Assembly: GCF_001975825.1 (NCBI RefSeq)
Contig: NZ_MTKN01000033.1
Location: 1-64,000, forward strand
Direction of reading: 5' to 3'
Length of the DNA: 64,000 bases
Origin: [Flexibacter] sp. ATCC 35208
GTDB taxonomy: Bacteria; Bacteroidota; Bacteroidia; Chitinophagales; Chitinophagaceae
Part shown: piece after piece, positions 1 to 8,616 of the stretch
Layout: each line of letters starts with the position of its first letter
How positions within the stretch are numbered: position 1 is the stretch's first letter
Position numbers and translations under genes: made by a program
The notes under the pieces: model-generated
Seen by the model: the letters and a program-made list of their open reading frames with translations, nothing else
Told to the model about the DNA's origin: nothing
Database searches by the model: none

Positions 1-154
1 AAGCAAAAATCGACCTTTTATTGGTGCTTTTTCAGCCTGTAGAAAAAACTGATTTAAGACTCTAAGTACAAACGATTGTTGCTATAAGCACGAAAAGAAA
101 ATTTTAATCCTATAGAGTCATATCAAATTATGGCCTGGACGAACTATTTTCAAA

Positions 155-190
155 GAAAAAATAGCGCATTCACCCGAAGGCAAATGCGCT
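155..190 (-). terminator. Rho-independent terminator of the aldehyde dehydrogenase gene
   Basis: Read on the minus strand, this is a 12-bp stem (two G-U pairs) closed by a TTCG tetraloop and followed by a T run (A run at 155-161 on the plus strand). It lies 24 bp past the stop codon of the dehydrogenase. Positions 1-154 before it hold no gene that I can support. Confidence 0.8.
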
Positions 191-213
191 TTATACAATC
201 ACTTATTTTAGAC

Positions 214-1743
214 TTACAGGTCGAACTTAATCCCCTGTGCCAGTGGCAATTGCGTAGAATAGTTAATTGTATTCGTCTGTCTCCGCATATATGCTTTCCA
301 TGCCTCTGAACCACTTTCTCTACCACCACCGGTTTCTTTCTCACCACCAAATGCTCCACCAATTTCCGCACCAGAGGTACCGATATTGACATTCGCAATG
401 CCGCAATCAGATCCGGCCTGAGAGAGGAAAGCTTCTGCCTCACGCAGGTTCAATGTCATGATTGAAGAAGACAAGCCCTGTGGCACGCCATTCTGTAATG
501 CGATCGCCTCATCCAGCGTCTTGTACTTCATCACATACAGAATAGGAGCAAACGTTTCATGCTGCACGATCTTGTAATGGTTCTCTACTTCCGCAATACA
601 AGGCTTTACATAACAACCGGAAGCATAATCGCCACCGCTCAATACACCGCCTTCTACCAGAATTTTACCCCCTTCTTTCTGCACTTCTACAATCGCCTGC
701 TCATACATCTTCACCGCATCTTTATCAATCAATGGGCCTACATGGTTATTTTCATCCAGCGGATTACCAATCTTTAACTGTCCATATGCTTTCACCAGCT
801 TAGCCGTAAATGCATCATATACACTCTCATGAATAATCAGTCTGCGTGTAGATGTACAACGTTGTCCAGCTGTACCCACCGCGCCAAACACACAACCGAT
901 CAATGACATATCCAGGTCTGCATCTTTTGAAATAATAATGGCATTGTTACCACCTAATTCTAATAATGAACGACCTAAACGCGCACCTACCACTGCCGAT
1001 ACCGCTTTACCCATACGGGTAGAGCCTGTCGCTGATACCAATGGAACACGGGTATCTTCCGCCAGCCATTCACCAGCGTCGCGGTTACCAACCAACAAAC
1101 AACATACCCCTTCAGGCACCTTGTTCGCCTTCAGTACATCCTGGATAATCTGTTGACACGCAATCGCAGACAACGGTGTTTTTTCTGATGGTTTCCAGAT
1201 ACATACATCGCCGCATACCCATGCCAGCATAGCGTTCCAACTCCATACTGCTACAGGGAAATTGAATGCGGAGATAATACCTGTAATGCCTAACGGATGC
1301 CACTGCTCATACATACGGTGACCCGGACGCTCAGAGTGCATGGTCAACCCGTGCAACTGACGGGAGAGACCTACTGCAAAGTCACAGATGTCGATCATTT
1401 CCTGTACTTCGCCATAGCCTTCCTGCAGGCTTTTACCCATTTCGTAAGACACCAGTTTGCCCAGTGCTTCTTTATTTTTACGCAGTGCTTCACCCACCTG
1501 TCTTACTACTTCACCACGGCGAGGCGCTGGCCACAACCGCCATTCTTTGAAAGCAGCCGCAGCTGTCTCTACTACTTTATCATAATTCGCACGACTGGCA
1601 GCAGTCACTTGTGCAATGTGTTTACCATCTACCGGAGAATTGGCGTCGATTATAGCGCCATCGGCTTTCAACCACTGGGTACCTGTACTGACACCGCTGT
1701 TTTGGGGCGTGATATGGAATTGGTTCAGAATATCTTGTATCAT
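214..1743 (-). CDS. ALDH7-type (2-aminoadipate semialdehyde) dehydrogenase
   Basis: NAD(P)-dependent aldehyde dehydrogenase of 509 residues. The family hallmarks are visible: the substrate-channel Asn in SAFNFPV (N161), the general-base Glu in LLELGGNNA (E262) and the nucleophile in AGQRCTSTRR (C296). ELGGNNA and AGQRCT are typical of the ALDH7/antiquitin group, which oxidises 2-aminoadipate 6-semialdehyde in lysine breakdown. The next gene upstream on the same strand is a DUF1338/HglS-type 2-oxoadipate dioxygenase, which supports a lysine/2-aminoadipate role; that substrate is inferred. The start was placed at the ATG at 1743. A longer frame to 1767 would begin upstream of a probable -7 box (1748-1755). 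No signal peptide, so cytoplasmic. A related aldehyde such as betaine aldehyde cannot be excluded. Confidence 0.9.
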   Translation of the reverse strand: MIQDILNQFHITPQNSGVSTGTQWLKADGAIIDANSPVDGKHIAQVTAASRANYDKVVETAAAAFKEWRLWPAPRRGEVVRQVGEALRKNKEALGKLVSYEMGKSLQEGYGEVQEMIDICDFAVGLSRQLHGLTMHSERPGHRMYEQWHPLGITGIISAFNFPVAVWSWNAMLAWVCGDVCIWKPSEKTPLSAIACQQIIQDVLKANKVPEGVCCLLVGNRDAGEWLAEDTRVPLVSATGSTRMGKAVSAVVGARLGRSLLELGGNNAIIISKDADLDMSLIGCVFGAVGTAGQRCTSTRRLIIHESVYDAFTAKLVKAYGQLKIGNPLDENNHVGPLIDKDAVKMYEQAIVEVQKEGGKILVEGGVLSGGDYASGCYVKPCIAEVENHYKIVQHETFAPILYVMKYKTLDEAIALQNGVPQGLSSSIMTLNLREAEAFLSQAGSDCGIANVNIGTSGAEIGGAFGGEKETGGGRESGSEAWKAYMRRQTNTINYSTQLPLAQGIKFDL

Positions 1744-1747
1744 GGTG

Positions 1748-1755
1748 CAAATATA
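1748..1755 (-). promoter_or_regulatory. Probable -7 box of the ALDH gene
   Basis: TATATTTG on the minus strand fits the Bacteroidota -7 consensus TAnnTTTG exactly. Only four bases separate it from the ATG at 1743, so the transcript would be leaderless or nearly so. No clear -33 TTTG lies at the usual distance, which limits confidence. Confidence 0.4.
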
Positions 1756-1791
1756 TGTTTTTAACAAGCTTTGCGCACTTGCTTAAAATAG

Positions 1792-2017
1792 GTCTTTAAC
1801 CAGCTGTATGGACTTTCGACATCTCGTCGTCTGTGGTTATAAATGTTCTTAACGAGCTGTACGAACTTTCAACATCTCGCCTGAGGTTATTTATAAATGT
1901 TCCTAACGAGCTATGTGAACTTTCGACATCTCGTCGTCTGTGGTTATTTATAAATGTTTTTAACGAGCTATGCAAACTTTCGAAAGCCTGGTTATAAATA
2001 TTTTTAACGGGCTGTAA
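1792..2017. repeat. Imperfect tandem repeat of about 54 bp, 4.3 copies
   Basis: Units run 1792-1844, 1845-1898, 1899-1955, 1956-1999 and a partial one at 2000-2017. Each begins near TTAACGAGCT, continues through ACTTTCGACATCTCG and ends GGTTATTTATAAAT. The array lies between the stop of hglS and the start of the ALDH gene. The last coding bases of hglS (about 2037-2065, GAGCTAT...ACTTTCAAAG...CCTG) resemble the same unit, so the array may have grown from the gene's own 3' end. The units differ in length, so they do not keep one reading frame. Confidence 0.8.
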
Positions 2018-2024
2018 TATTCCC

Positions 2025-2909
2025 TTATCGTTGCGTTTGGGAGCTATAAGTACTTTCAAAGATCCTGTCTGCATTCCCCGCCTCAAACCCTTCTCTTCTA
2101 TGCTCCCGCTTAATATCCTTAGGATCCAGGTGCGCAAATTCCGGCAACACCCTTCTTTCCGCAAACTCCACATAAGAACCCGATATCTCCTGCGTTTTAT
2201 GATCTCCAAATGTAGCAGCAATCATCTTCGCCACCGTACTGCTCTGCAATAACAAATGATCCGGGCTTTCTTTTATCTTCCCACCTGCGTCATTCAATTT
2301 AAACCCATTCTTCTCCAGGAAATTATTGAAATCCGCCACTGTATTATATCCTACAGGCAGGTTCTGCAAACTGACTGTGAAATGATTCAGATAATATCTG
2401 TTATAAATCACCCATGCCGCATATTCGCTCTCTGCTGCCAGCGTTTGGTAATCCGCCAGGGTAGGGGTTCTCCAAAGCGCACTATGCAAAAACACATCTA
2501 CATCCGGCCCATTATCCAGGTCTAATTTTGATACCGGATCTACCTTTACTTCATCCGTATAACTGGTGATGATCCGTTGTGCCTCCGCACTCAGATCCTG
2601 CACCCGCAGCTCACTGATAAAGATGCGCGGATACTTCGGCGCCGGCGGCGCATACCAATAAGCATCCAGTTTTTTTTCCCTGAAATGATAAGGTTCTTTC
2701 TTCGTGTAACCATAATGCAGGAAGATCTTTTCCAGCGATTGAATGCCTAATTGTGGCACGCCTATCGTTCTGAAAGCAATATGGTCATTTTCAATATCAT
2801 CTGCGATCTGAATAACATCTTCATTGATCATGGCCGCAATAATAGCAGCGACATCAGGAACACGCTCCTGATACCGTTGCATCAGGCCGTTCAGTACATA
2901 GTCTAACAT
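2025..2909 (-). CDS. hglS: DUF1338 / HglS-type 2-oxoadipate dioxygenase-decarboxylase
   Basis: 294 residues with the VOC-fold DUF1338 pattern. Characterised relatives (Pseudomonas HglS, plant FLO7) are Fe(II) enzymes that convert 2-oxoadipate to D-2-hydroxyglutarate. Likely metal ligands are visible: H43 in NDHIAFRTIG, H176 in NHFTVS and E248 in SYVEFAERR, with R47 as probable substrate-binding Arg. It is shorter than the ~460-residue Pseudomonas enzyme but close to the short plant and Bacteroidota forms. The neighbouring ALDH7 gene would supply 2-aminoadipate, one transamination away from this substrate. The last residues (FESTYSSQTQR) resemble peptides that would be read from the tandem array just downstream, so the tail may be recently altered. 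The family call is firm; the substrate is inferred. Confidence 0.85.
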   Translation of the reverse strand: MLDYVLNGLMQRYQERVPDVAAIIAAMINEDVIQIADDIENDHIAFRTIGVPQLGIQSLEKIFLHYGYTKKEPYHFREKKLDAYWYAPPAPKYPRIFISELRVQDLSAEAQRIITSYTDEVKVDPVSKLDLDNGPDVDVFLHSALWRTPTLADYQTLAAESEYAAWVIYNRYYLNHFTVSLQNLPVGYNTVADFNNFLEKNGFKLNDAGGKIKESPDHLLLQSSTVAKMIAATFGDHKTQEISGSYVEFAERRVLPEFAHLDPKDIKREHRREGFEAGNADRIFESTYSSQTQR

Positions 2910-2956
2910 AACAAAGATTTAGTTTGTGGAAGTGGGGTAAAGGTAGGTTATTTTAG

Positions 2957-2986
2957 CAAAACGCTCCTGCCGGGAGCAGAAGCGTT
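2957..2986 (-). terminator. Terminator downstream of panB
   Basis: Inverted repeat AACGCTCCTGC / GCAGAAGCGTT with a 5-base loop and one internal mismatch, starting 9 bp past the panB stop. The T run on the minus strand is short, so termination may be partial. Confidence 0.5.
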
Positions 2987-2994
2987 CGTTTATC

Positions 2995-3810
2995 TTAATA
3001 TTGTTCATTATCATTGGGGAAGTCCTTCGCTTTCACATCACTGATATATTGCTTCGATGCTTTCAGGATCTCCTCATACAGGTTCAGGTACCTGCGCAGG
3101 AATCTCGGTTTAAAGTCTTTGTTGATGCCCAGCATATCGTGCATCACCAGTACCTGGCCGTCTACATATTTACCGGCGCCAATACCAATGATAGGAATGC
3201 GAACGCTTTCTGCCACTTTCTTTGCCAGCAGGGCCGGGATCTTTTCCAGCACAATGGCAAAACAACCCGCTTCTTCCAGCAGTTTGGCGTCGCGCACCAG
3301 TTTTTCAGCTTCCACTTCTTCTGTAGCACGTACAGAATAAGTACCGAACTTATTAATAGACTGAGGTGTCAGTCCCAGGTGCCCCATCACAGGCACACCT
3401 GCTGATATAATACGTTTTACCGATTCTAATATTTCTTCACCACCTTCGATCTTTACACCATGCGCGCTGGTTTCCTTCATAATGCGCACGGTAGACATCA
3501 GGGCTTCCTTAGAATTACCCTGGTAAGTACCAAAAGGCAGATCTACCACTACAAAAGCCCGTTTAATCGCCCTTACTACCGACGCCGCATGATAAATCAT
3601 ATGGTCCAGTGTAATAGGTAGGGTGGTCTCATAACCAGCCATTACGTTTGCAGCGGAATCGCCCACCAGCAATACATCCATCCCCGAATCGTCAAAGATG
3701 CGGGCCATGGAAAAATCGTAGGCTGTGATCATTGAAATCTTTTCCCCTTCATCCTTCATCCGCTGAAGGATATGCGTTGTGATCCGCTTAACTTCTTTAT
3801 GCGTAGACAT
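2995..3810 (-). CDS. panB: 3-methyl-2-oxobutanoate hydroxymethyltransferase
   Basis: 271 residues, the usual length for ketopantoate hydroxymethyltransferase, which adds a one-carbon unit from 5,10-methylenetetrahydrofolate to 2-oxoisovalerate in the first step of pantothenate synthesis. Diagnostic segments are [10 protein letters not shown] near residue 30, [17 protein letters not shown] (metal-binding Asp) near 50, DLPFGTYQ near 90 and the catalytic-Glu region VLEKIPA near 180. [20 protein letters not shown] near 210-230 is also typical. panC and panD lie 5 kb away with ppk1 and ppx in between, so the three pan genes here are near neighbours but not one operon. Cytoplasmic. Confidence 0.97.
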   Translation of the reverse strand: MSTHKEVKRITTHILQRMKDEGEKISMITAYDFSMARIFDDSGMDVLLVGDSAANVMAGYETTLPITLDHMIYHAASVVRAIKRAFVVVDLPFGTYQGNSKEALMSTVRIMKETSAHGVKIEGGEEILESVKRIISAGVPVMGHLGLTPQSINKFGTYSVRATEEVEAEKLVRDAKLLEEAGCFAIVLEKIPALLAKKVAESVRIPIIGIGAGKYVDGQVLVMHDMLGINKDFKPRFLRRYLNLYEEILKASKQYISDVKAKDFPNDNEQY

Positions 3811-3855
3811 TTCTTATCTTATTGTTAAAAAAGGGTGTTAAGGTAGGAAAAAAAA

Positions 3856-4740
3856 TCAAATTGAGTTGATTTCCCCGTACAATGATTGGATCAGGCCGTC
3901 TGCAAGCCCTATCTTAGGTACGAAAATCTCTTCTGCATTCGCCCAACGCATGATGTTAACGTAGATCTGCAGGGCAGGCACGATCACATCGGCCCTGTCT
4001 TCCCTTAAATTATAGAGGTGAATTCTTTCTTCGACAGAGAAACTGCTGAACTCTTTGTAGTAATCTTTCAGCACATCGAGGGTGAGTGGCTTCCCTTCCT
4101 TGCGTTTGGAAAGGGAAAAGATCTTGTTGATGTTACCACCGGAGCCAATGGCTGTCACAGGACCAATGCTTTTGATCTGCTGCTTGATAGTCTCTTTCAT
4201 AGTTTGCCACTGCGCATCAGTGACCTGTTGCTGCAGCAGGCGGATGGTACCGATATTAAAAGAGGTTTTGTGTACGAGGGTGTTCCTGCTGAAGATCGTT
4301 ACCTCTGTGCTACCGCCGCCCACATCTATATACATATAGGCGCGTGACTTGTCGAGGTTCTCGGCAATGTGGCTTTCGTAGAGGAACGATGCTTCTTCCT
4401 GTCCCGATATAATTTTGATGTCAATACCTGTTTCGCGCTTCACATCGTCCAGGATGGCGGCGGAGTTACCCGCATCACGCATCGCGCTGGTAGCACAGGC
4501 TTTCAGGTATTTAACTTCGTATACTTCGAGTAAGAGTTTGTATGCTTTGATCGTGCTGATCAGGTGTTCGGCCCTTTTTGGAGAAATGATGCCGGTGCTG
4601 AAAACGTCGATACCCAGTCTTAATGGCACACGCACCAGGTTTACTTTCGTAAAATCCATACGTCCCTGACTGTTGGGCGATGCTTCTGAAATAAGTAACC
4701 TGGCGGCATTGGAGCCTATGTCAATAGCAGCAAGCTTCAT
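3856..4740 (-). CDS. ppx: Ppx/GppA-family phosphatase (exopolyphosphatase-like)
   Basis: 294 residues of the ASKHA-fold Ppx/GppA family: phosphate-1 motif AAIDIGSNAARLLI at the N-terminus, ATSAMRDAGN near 85, phosphate-2 motif YIDVGGGSTEV near 135 and AIGSGGNINKI near 200. It is the short form without the C-terminal HD domain found in E. coli Ppx. Its position just downstream of ppk1 on the same strand points to polyphosphate breakdown; guanosine-pentaphosphate hydrolysis is the other family activity. ATG at 4740 was chosen over an upstream TTG at 4749 because the probable -7 box (4747-4754) covers that TTG. Confidence 0.9.
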   Translation of the reverse strand: MKLAAIDIGSNAARLLISEASPNSQGRMDFTKVNLVRVPLRLGIDVFSTGIISPKRAEHLISTIKAYKLLLEVYEVKYLKACATSAMRDAGNSAAILDDVKRETGIDIKIISGQEEASFLYESHIAENLDKSRAYMYIDVGGGSTEVTIFSRNTLVHKTSFNIGTIRLLQQQVTDAQWQTMKETIKQQIKSIGPVTAIGSGGNINKIFSLSKRKEGKPLTLDVLKDYYKEFSSFSVEERIHLYNLREDRADVIVPALQIYVNIMRWANAEEIFVPKIGLADGLIQSLYGEINSI

Positions 4741-4746
4741 AATGGG

Positions 4747-4754
4747 CAAAGATA
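4747..4754 (-). promoter_or_regulatory. Probable -7 box of ppx
   Basis: TATCTTTG on the minus strand, six bases before the ATG at 4740. It implies a leaderless or near-leaderless message and that ppx can be transcribed apart from ppk1, from which a terminator separates it. Confidence 0.4.
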
Positions 4755-4782
4755 ATTGTTTTATTATTTTTTTACTGCCTAT

Positions 4783-4794
4783 CGGCCGCAGGCC
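4783..4794 (-). repeat. GC-rich dispersed motif, site a
   Basis: GGCCTGCGGCCG on the minus strand in the ppk1-ppx gap. It resembles GC-rich motifs in three other intergenic spaces of this window (12181-12281, 14557-14580, 60121-60139). Confidence 0.45.
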
Positions 4795-4811
4795 ACAAAT
4801 CCCTTTTCGCG

Positions 4812-4847
4812 AAAAAACCGCTCTTGCCTGAATGCCGGAGCGGGTTT
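4812..4847 (-). terminator. Terminator of ppk1
   Basis: On the minus strand, AACCCGCTC pairs with GAGCGGTTTTTT across a loop of about 14 bases, and the T run is part of the descending arm. It sits 22 bp past the ppk1 stop. Confidence 0.7.
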
Positions 4848-4868
4848 CTCTTTATAAAAAATCTATTA

Positions 4869-7007
4869 TTATTTGTATTGCTTTTCATGCAGGTACTTAA
4901 AGATTTCAATCTGCGACCTCACTTTCTTACCACTGTCTCTCTTGTACTCGTTTTCCTGTTTATTGTCGAGTATTCTCGCTTTTACATTGCCACTGAGTTG
5001 TATCGCCAGTATGTCTTTGATCTCCTGTTGGATAGATAGGTCAAAGATAGGTACGGCTACTTCCACGCGGTGGTCAAGGTTACGTACCATCCAATCGCAG
5101 GAGGAGATGTATACGCCACTTCTGAAAACGAACGCCCTGGCATGTTCCAGGTATTCATCCACGATACTGATAGCCGTGATATCTTTTTTCCATTTCTTAT
5201 TTTCCGTATAGGCGCAACAGATACCTCTGATGATCATCTTTACATCTACACCTACGCGTGCGGCTTCGTACAGGAGGTTGATCATTTGCGGATCGGAGAG
5301 TGAGTTCATCTTGAGGATCATCTCACCACCATTTTTGTTTTTCGCGAGTTTGATTTCTCGCTCAATCATTTTCACAAAGAAAGGACGCATGCTGATCGGG
5401 CTTATGGCCAGTGTTTTACAGCCTGCGAGGATCTTTGGATCGTGCTTGGGACTTTCAAGATAAGCGAACACACGGTTGATATCGGCAATGATGGCCCTGT
5501 TAGCAGTGAGCAGCCAGTGGTCGCCATATACGCGGGCGGTTTTTTCATTCAGGTTACCGGTGGCGACAAAACCACACTGAATGGTTTTGGTACCGATCTT
5601 CTTTTTGATCACGCACATCTTGGCATGTACTTTCAGACCCGGAATACCGATCAATACTTTCACCCCTTCATCTTCCAGTCTGGTTTTCCATTCCAGGTTA
5701 TCAGCTTCGTTAAAACGGGCACGGAGCTCGAGGGATACCGTCACCTGTTTACCATTACGAACGGCATTGATCAGCGCATTTACGATCCTGGAATTGCGAG
5801 CCAGCCGGTAAGCAGTGATCTTAATACTCACCACGTTCGGATCGATAGCCGCTTCGCGCAGCAGATCAATGATGGTATCGAAAGAGTGGTAAGGGGTGTG
5901 GAGCATCACATCCTGGCCCTGAATTACGTGCATCACGCTCGTGGCTTCGGCAAATAATGGATGCAAAAAGCTTTTGCGTGATGAGCTGGTTTTCTCAGCG
6001 AATACGGCGTTCGGGAAATCCATAAAGTCTTTGAAGTTATGGATACGTGCACCCGGAATCAGGTTATCGCCGGGGGAGAGGCCCATACGGCGCATGAGGT
6101 ATTCGAGCAACAGGGGATCGATATCCTTGTCATAGACAAAGCGGACCGGTTTCCCTTTACGACGGTCTTTCAGGCCTTTTTCGATCTGGTGAATGAGGCT
6201 GGTAGAGATATCATTATCAATATCCAGCTCCGCATCGCGGGTCACTTTGATGATGTGGGCGTTGAACTTGTCGTAGCCGAAGTAAGTAAAAATATGAGGC
6301 AGGCAGAAACGGATCACGTCCTCAAGGAGGATAATGTCTTTTTCGCCTTCTTTTGATGGCAGAATGATAAAGCGGGGGAGGACAATGGTAGGAATTTCTA
6401 TCAGGGCAAATTTTTGTCTGACAGAGTTATCCTGTCTCGCCAGTACGATGGCCAGATAAATAGATTTATCGCGCAGTAATGGGAAATGTGGGATACTTTC
6501 TATCATCAGTGGGATGATGTTGGTACGCACTTGCTCATTAAAGTAGGTGAGCACGAATTTCTGTTGCTCCTTGCTCAGGTGTTTTTCTGTACGGATATAG
6601 ATCTTCTGTTCTTTCAGCTGATCTTCAATTTCGTCCCAGATGCGGTCGAATTCACGGGTCTGATCTATAACAAGATCGTGGATATCGTTGAGGATCTGCT
6701 CCGGGTTTTCTTCCAGGTGCATACGGGCAGATTTGCCTACAGAGAGCATTCTTCGAAGGGTGGCTACGCGTACGCGGAAGAATTCATCCTGGTTATTGGA
6801 ATGAATACCGAGGAAACGGATACGTTCATGTAATGGAACACTGGTGTCAGCTGCTTCCTGTAATACTCTGGCATTAAAGGCGAGCCAGCTAACGTCCCGG
6901 GGGATCATTTTCTTTTTTTCTGGCGCATTTTTCTTGCTGTTCGTCTTTTTTTCCATCTCCTGATCTTGAGTAAAAGTATCTAAAGGCTCACTTTTGGACA
7001 ATCGCAT
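4869..7007 (-). CDS. ppk1: Polyphosphate kinase 1
   Basis: 712 residues with the full PPK1 layout: N-terminal helical domain (RDVSWLAFNARVLQEA near 35), head domain, and two phospholipase-D-like C-terminal domains. The autophosphorylated His lies in LKVHAKMCVI near residue 435, the second conserved His in RNLDHRVEVAVP near 655, and FVATGNLNE is typical. PPK1 reversibly polymerises the gamma-phosphate of ATP into polyphosphate at the inner membrane. The ATG at 7007 was chosen; an upstream TTG (7019) is less likely and a downstream ATG at 6956 (MEKKTNSKKN) cannot be excluded, since the residues between are poorly conserved in type. ppx follows downstream, giving a synthesis/degradation pair. 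Confidence 0.97.
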   Translation of the reverse strand: MRLSKSEPLDTFTQDQEMEKKTNSKKNAPEKKKMIPRDVSWLAFNARVLQEAADTSVPLHERIRFLGIHSNNQDEFFRVRVATLRRMLSVGKSARMHLEENPEQILNDIHDLVIDQTREFDRIWDEIEDQLKEQKIYIRTEKHLSKEQQKFVLTYFNEQVRTNIIPLMIESIPHFPLLRDKSIYLAIVLARQDNSVRQKFALIEIPTIVLPRFIILPSKEGEKDIILLEDVIRFCLPHIFTYFGYDKFNAHIIKVTRDAELDIDNDISTSLIHQIEKGLKDRRKGKPVRFVYDKDIDPLLLEYLMRRMGLSPGDNLIPGARIHNFKDFMDFPNAVFAEKTSSSRKSFLHPLFAEATSVMHVIQGQDVMLHTPYHSFDTIIDLLREAAIDPNVVSIKITAYRLARNSRIVNALINAVRNGKQVTVSLELRARFNEADNLEWKTRLEDEGVKVLIGIPGLKVHAKMCVIKKKIGTKTIQCGFVATGNLNEKTARVYGDHWLLTANRAIIADINRVFAYLESPKHDPKILAGCKTLAISPISMRPFFVKMIEREIKLAKNKNGGEMILKMNSLSDPQMINLLYEAARVGVDVKMIIRGICCAYTENKKWKKDITAISIVDEYLEHARAFVFRSGVYISSCDWMVRNLDHRVEVAVPIFDLSIQQEIKDILAIQLSGNVKARILDNKQENEYKRDSGKKVRSQIEIFKYLHEKQYK

Positions 7008-7039
7008 CTTAAAGGGCAAATTACAAATTAACGGTGTGG

Positions 7040-7059
7040 GTTATATGATGATATAACCA
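7040..7059. promoter_or_regulatory. Perfect inverted repeat upstream of ppk1
   Basis: GGTTATAT-GATG-ATATAACC, 8-bp perfect arms with a 4-base spacer, 33 bp before the ppk1 ATG. There is no T run on either side, so an operator or a 5'-UTR hairpin is more likely than a terminator. Confidence 0.4.
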
Positions 7060-7141
7060 TAATCACAACAATACCAGATTTTGGGGAAAATCCAATGTTA
7101 AATTTATGATATAATACTTAAAGATAAGGAATTATGGATGA

Positions 7142-8158
7142 TTACTCAGCTACAGGTGTGCGGTTTCCTTTGTTATAGATCGGGAGGGCAATCATGCTGG
7201 CGAAGCCGATTACAATTACCATCAGGGTCTGTGCCAGCCATACGATCCAGCCAAAAGCATAGCCGGTAGTGGCATGGATGCCATATAAGAGGAGGGTTTG
7301 CTGTACTAAGATCTGGTAAGCACCAATACCGCCCTGGGTGGCGATCATACCGATACTACCAAAGCACAGCACAGAAAGGGCGGCGCCTACACCCAGTGCC
7401 CTGGTTTCGTCCATACAAAGGAAGCCCAGGTACATCATGATAAAGTACAATACCCATATAAAGAGGGAGTGAAATATGAACCAGCCTTTTTTCTGCATTT
7501 GGCCAATGGAAAGAACGCCTTCCCATACGCCTCTGAAGATCTTTTTGACCTTATTGCCCACTTTGGAACGGGCGATGATCCGGAAGGCGATAATACCCAG
7601 TACAACCAGTACGATGACAATGCCTGCCAGTATCCAGGTGCGGCTACCACCGGCATTACCCAGTTTGGTCTGTAAAGGTACCCATATATGTTGGGTGAAG
7701 AAAACACCGACTGTATCCAGCTGTAATAACACCGTTACGAGCATGAGTAGCATGAGCACCAGCATATCGACCGCTCTTTCGGCGATCATGGTACCTACCA
7801 GTTTCTCTGCAGGGATGTTTTCATATTTGGCCACGATGCCACAACGGGTTACTTCTCCCAGGCGGGGAATGGCAAGGTTAGTCAGGTAGCCGACCATGAC
7901 GGCAAAGAAAGTATTCAGGGTACTGGGATGATAACCCAGCGGTTCCATGAGTAATTTCCAGCGTACGGCGCGGAACCAGTGACTTGCTATACCAACAAAA
8001 ATAACGGGTATTATAAGCCAGTAATTGGCTTTTCGGAAGCTACGGATGATATCTTCCTTTTCCTGTGCAGTTAGATTGTGCGTAACCAACCAGATCAAAC
8101 CTAAACCTATCGCTAAAAATATTGCAAAATTGATAATAGTTCTGAGCGATTTAGGCAT
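7142..8158 (-). CDS. Flippase-like / LPG-synthase transmembrane-domain protein
   Basis: 338 residues with about eight hydrophobic segments, starting at the N-terminus (IINFAIFLAIGLGLIWLV), and no soluble catalytic domain. WFRAVRWKLLMEPLGY near 70, VGYLTNLAIPRLGEVTRCG near 95, and IGMIATQGGIGAYQ near 275 are signatures of the UPF0104 / lysylphosphatidylglycerol-synthase TM-region family. Members are thought to move lipids or lipid-linked sugars across the inner membrane; no substrate can be read here. It starts 25 bp after panD ends on the same strand, so the two are probably co-transcribed, although no functional tie is evident. Confidence 0.85.
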   Translation of the reverse strand: MPKSLRTIINFAIFLAIGLGLIWLVTHNLTAQEKEDIIRSFRKANYWLIIPVIFVGIASHWFRAVRWKLLMEPLGYHPSTLNTFFAVMVGYLTNLAIPRLGEVTRCGIVAKYENIPAEKLVGTMIAERAVDMLVLMLLMLVTVLLQLDTVGVFFTQHIWVPLQTKLGNAGGSRTWILAGIVIVLVVLGIIAFRIIARSKVGNKVKKIFRGVWEGVLSIGQMQKKGWFIFHSLFIWVLYFIMMYLGFLCMDETRALGVGAALSVLCFGSIGMIATQGGIGAYQILVQQTLLLYGIHATTGYAFGWIVWLAQTLMVIVIGFASMIALPIYNKGNRTPVAE

Positions 8159-8183
8159 AGAAAGTCAGATTTAGGGGTTACAC

Positions 8184-8528
8184 TTACAATTTATTATTTT
8201 CTTTTGGAAAAACAGCGATCGGTGTATGTTTTTTGGCTTCTTCGAAGTCCATTGTACAATAAGAGATGATGATAACTACATCACCTACAGCACAGAGACG
8301 AGCTGCCGGGCCATTCATACATATCAGCCCTGAACCACGTTTTCCTTTGATAACGTAGGTTTCCAGGCGTTCGCCATTATTCACGTTGACTACCTGAACC
8401 TTTTCATATTCGATCAGGCCGGCCGCATCCATCAGATCTTCATCGATGGTGATGCTACCTACGTATTGTAAGTTGGCTTCCGTGATAACTGCGCGGTGTA
8501 TTTTACACTTTAATACTTCAATCTGCAT
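8184..8528 (-). CDS. panD: Aspartate 1-decarboxylase
   Basis: 114 residues, the expected size of the PanD proenzyme, which decarboxylates L-aspartate to beta-alanine for pantothenate. The self-cleavage site YVGSITID is intact (G24-S25, where Ser becomes the pyruvoyl group), with [11 protein letters not shown] before it and GAAR-type NGPAARL near 73. It is preceded by a good -7 box (8551-8558) and by a dispersed repeat that separates it from panC. Cytoplasmic. Confidence 0.97.
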   Translation of the reverse strand: MQIEVLKCKIHRAVITEANLQYVGSITIDEDLMDAAGLIEYEKVQVVNVNNGERLETYVIKGKRGSGLICMNGPAARLCAVGDVVIIISYCTMDFEEAKKHTPIAVFPKENNKL

Positions 8529-8550
8529 AACGTAATTCTGCGTGCGGCTG

Positions 8551-8558
8551 CAAAGTTA
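8551..8558 (-). promoter_or_regulatory. -7 box of panD
   Basis: TAACTTTG on the minus strand matches TAnnTTTG, 22 bp before the panD ATG. It gives panD its own promoter, apart from panC. Confidence 0.45.
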
Positions 8559-8616
8559 AGGTAAAATAAATGAATGTGACAAAAGGTGATCAGTCTCATG
8601 TAGGGAACTGATGAAA

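Noticed and set aside
1796-2221. 141-residue minus-strand frame with peptide repeats (SSLxTFINN type)
   Set aside because: It overlaps the 3' part of hglS in another frame, and its repeats are only the translation of the intergenic tandem array, whose unit lengths break the frame.
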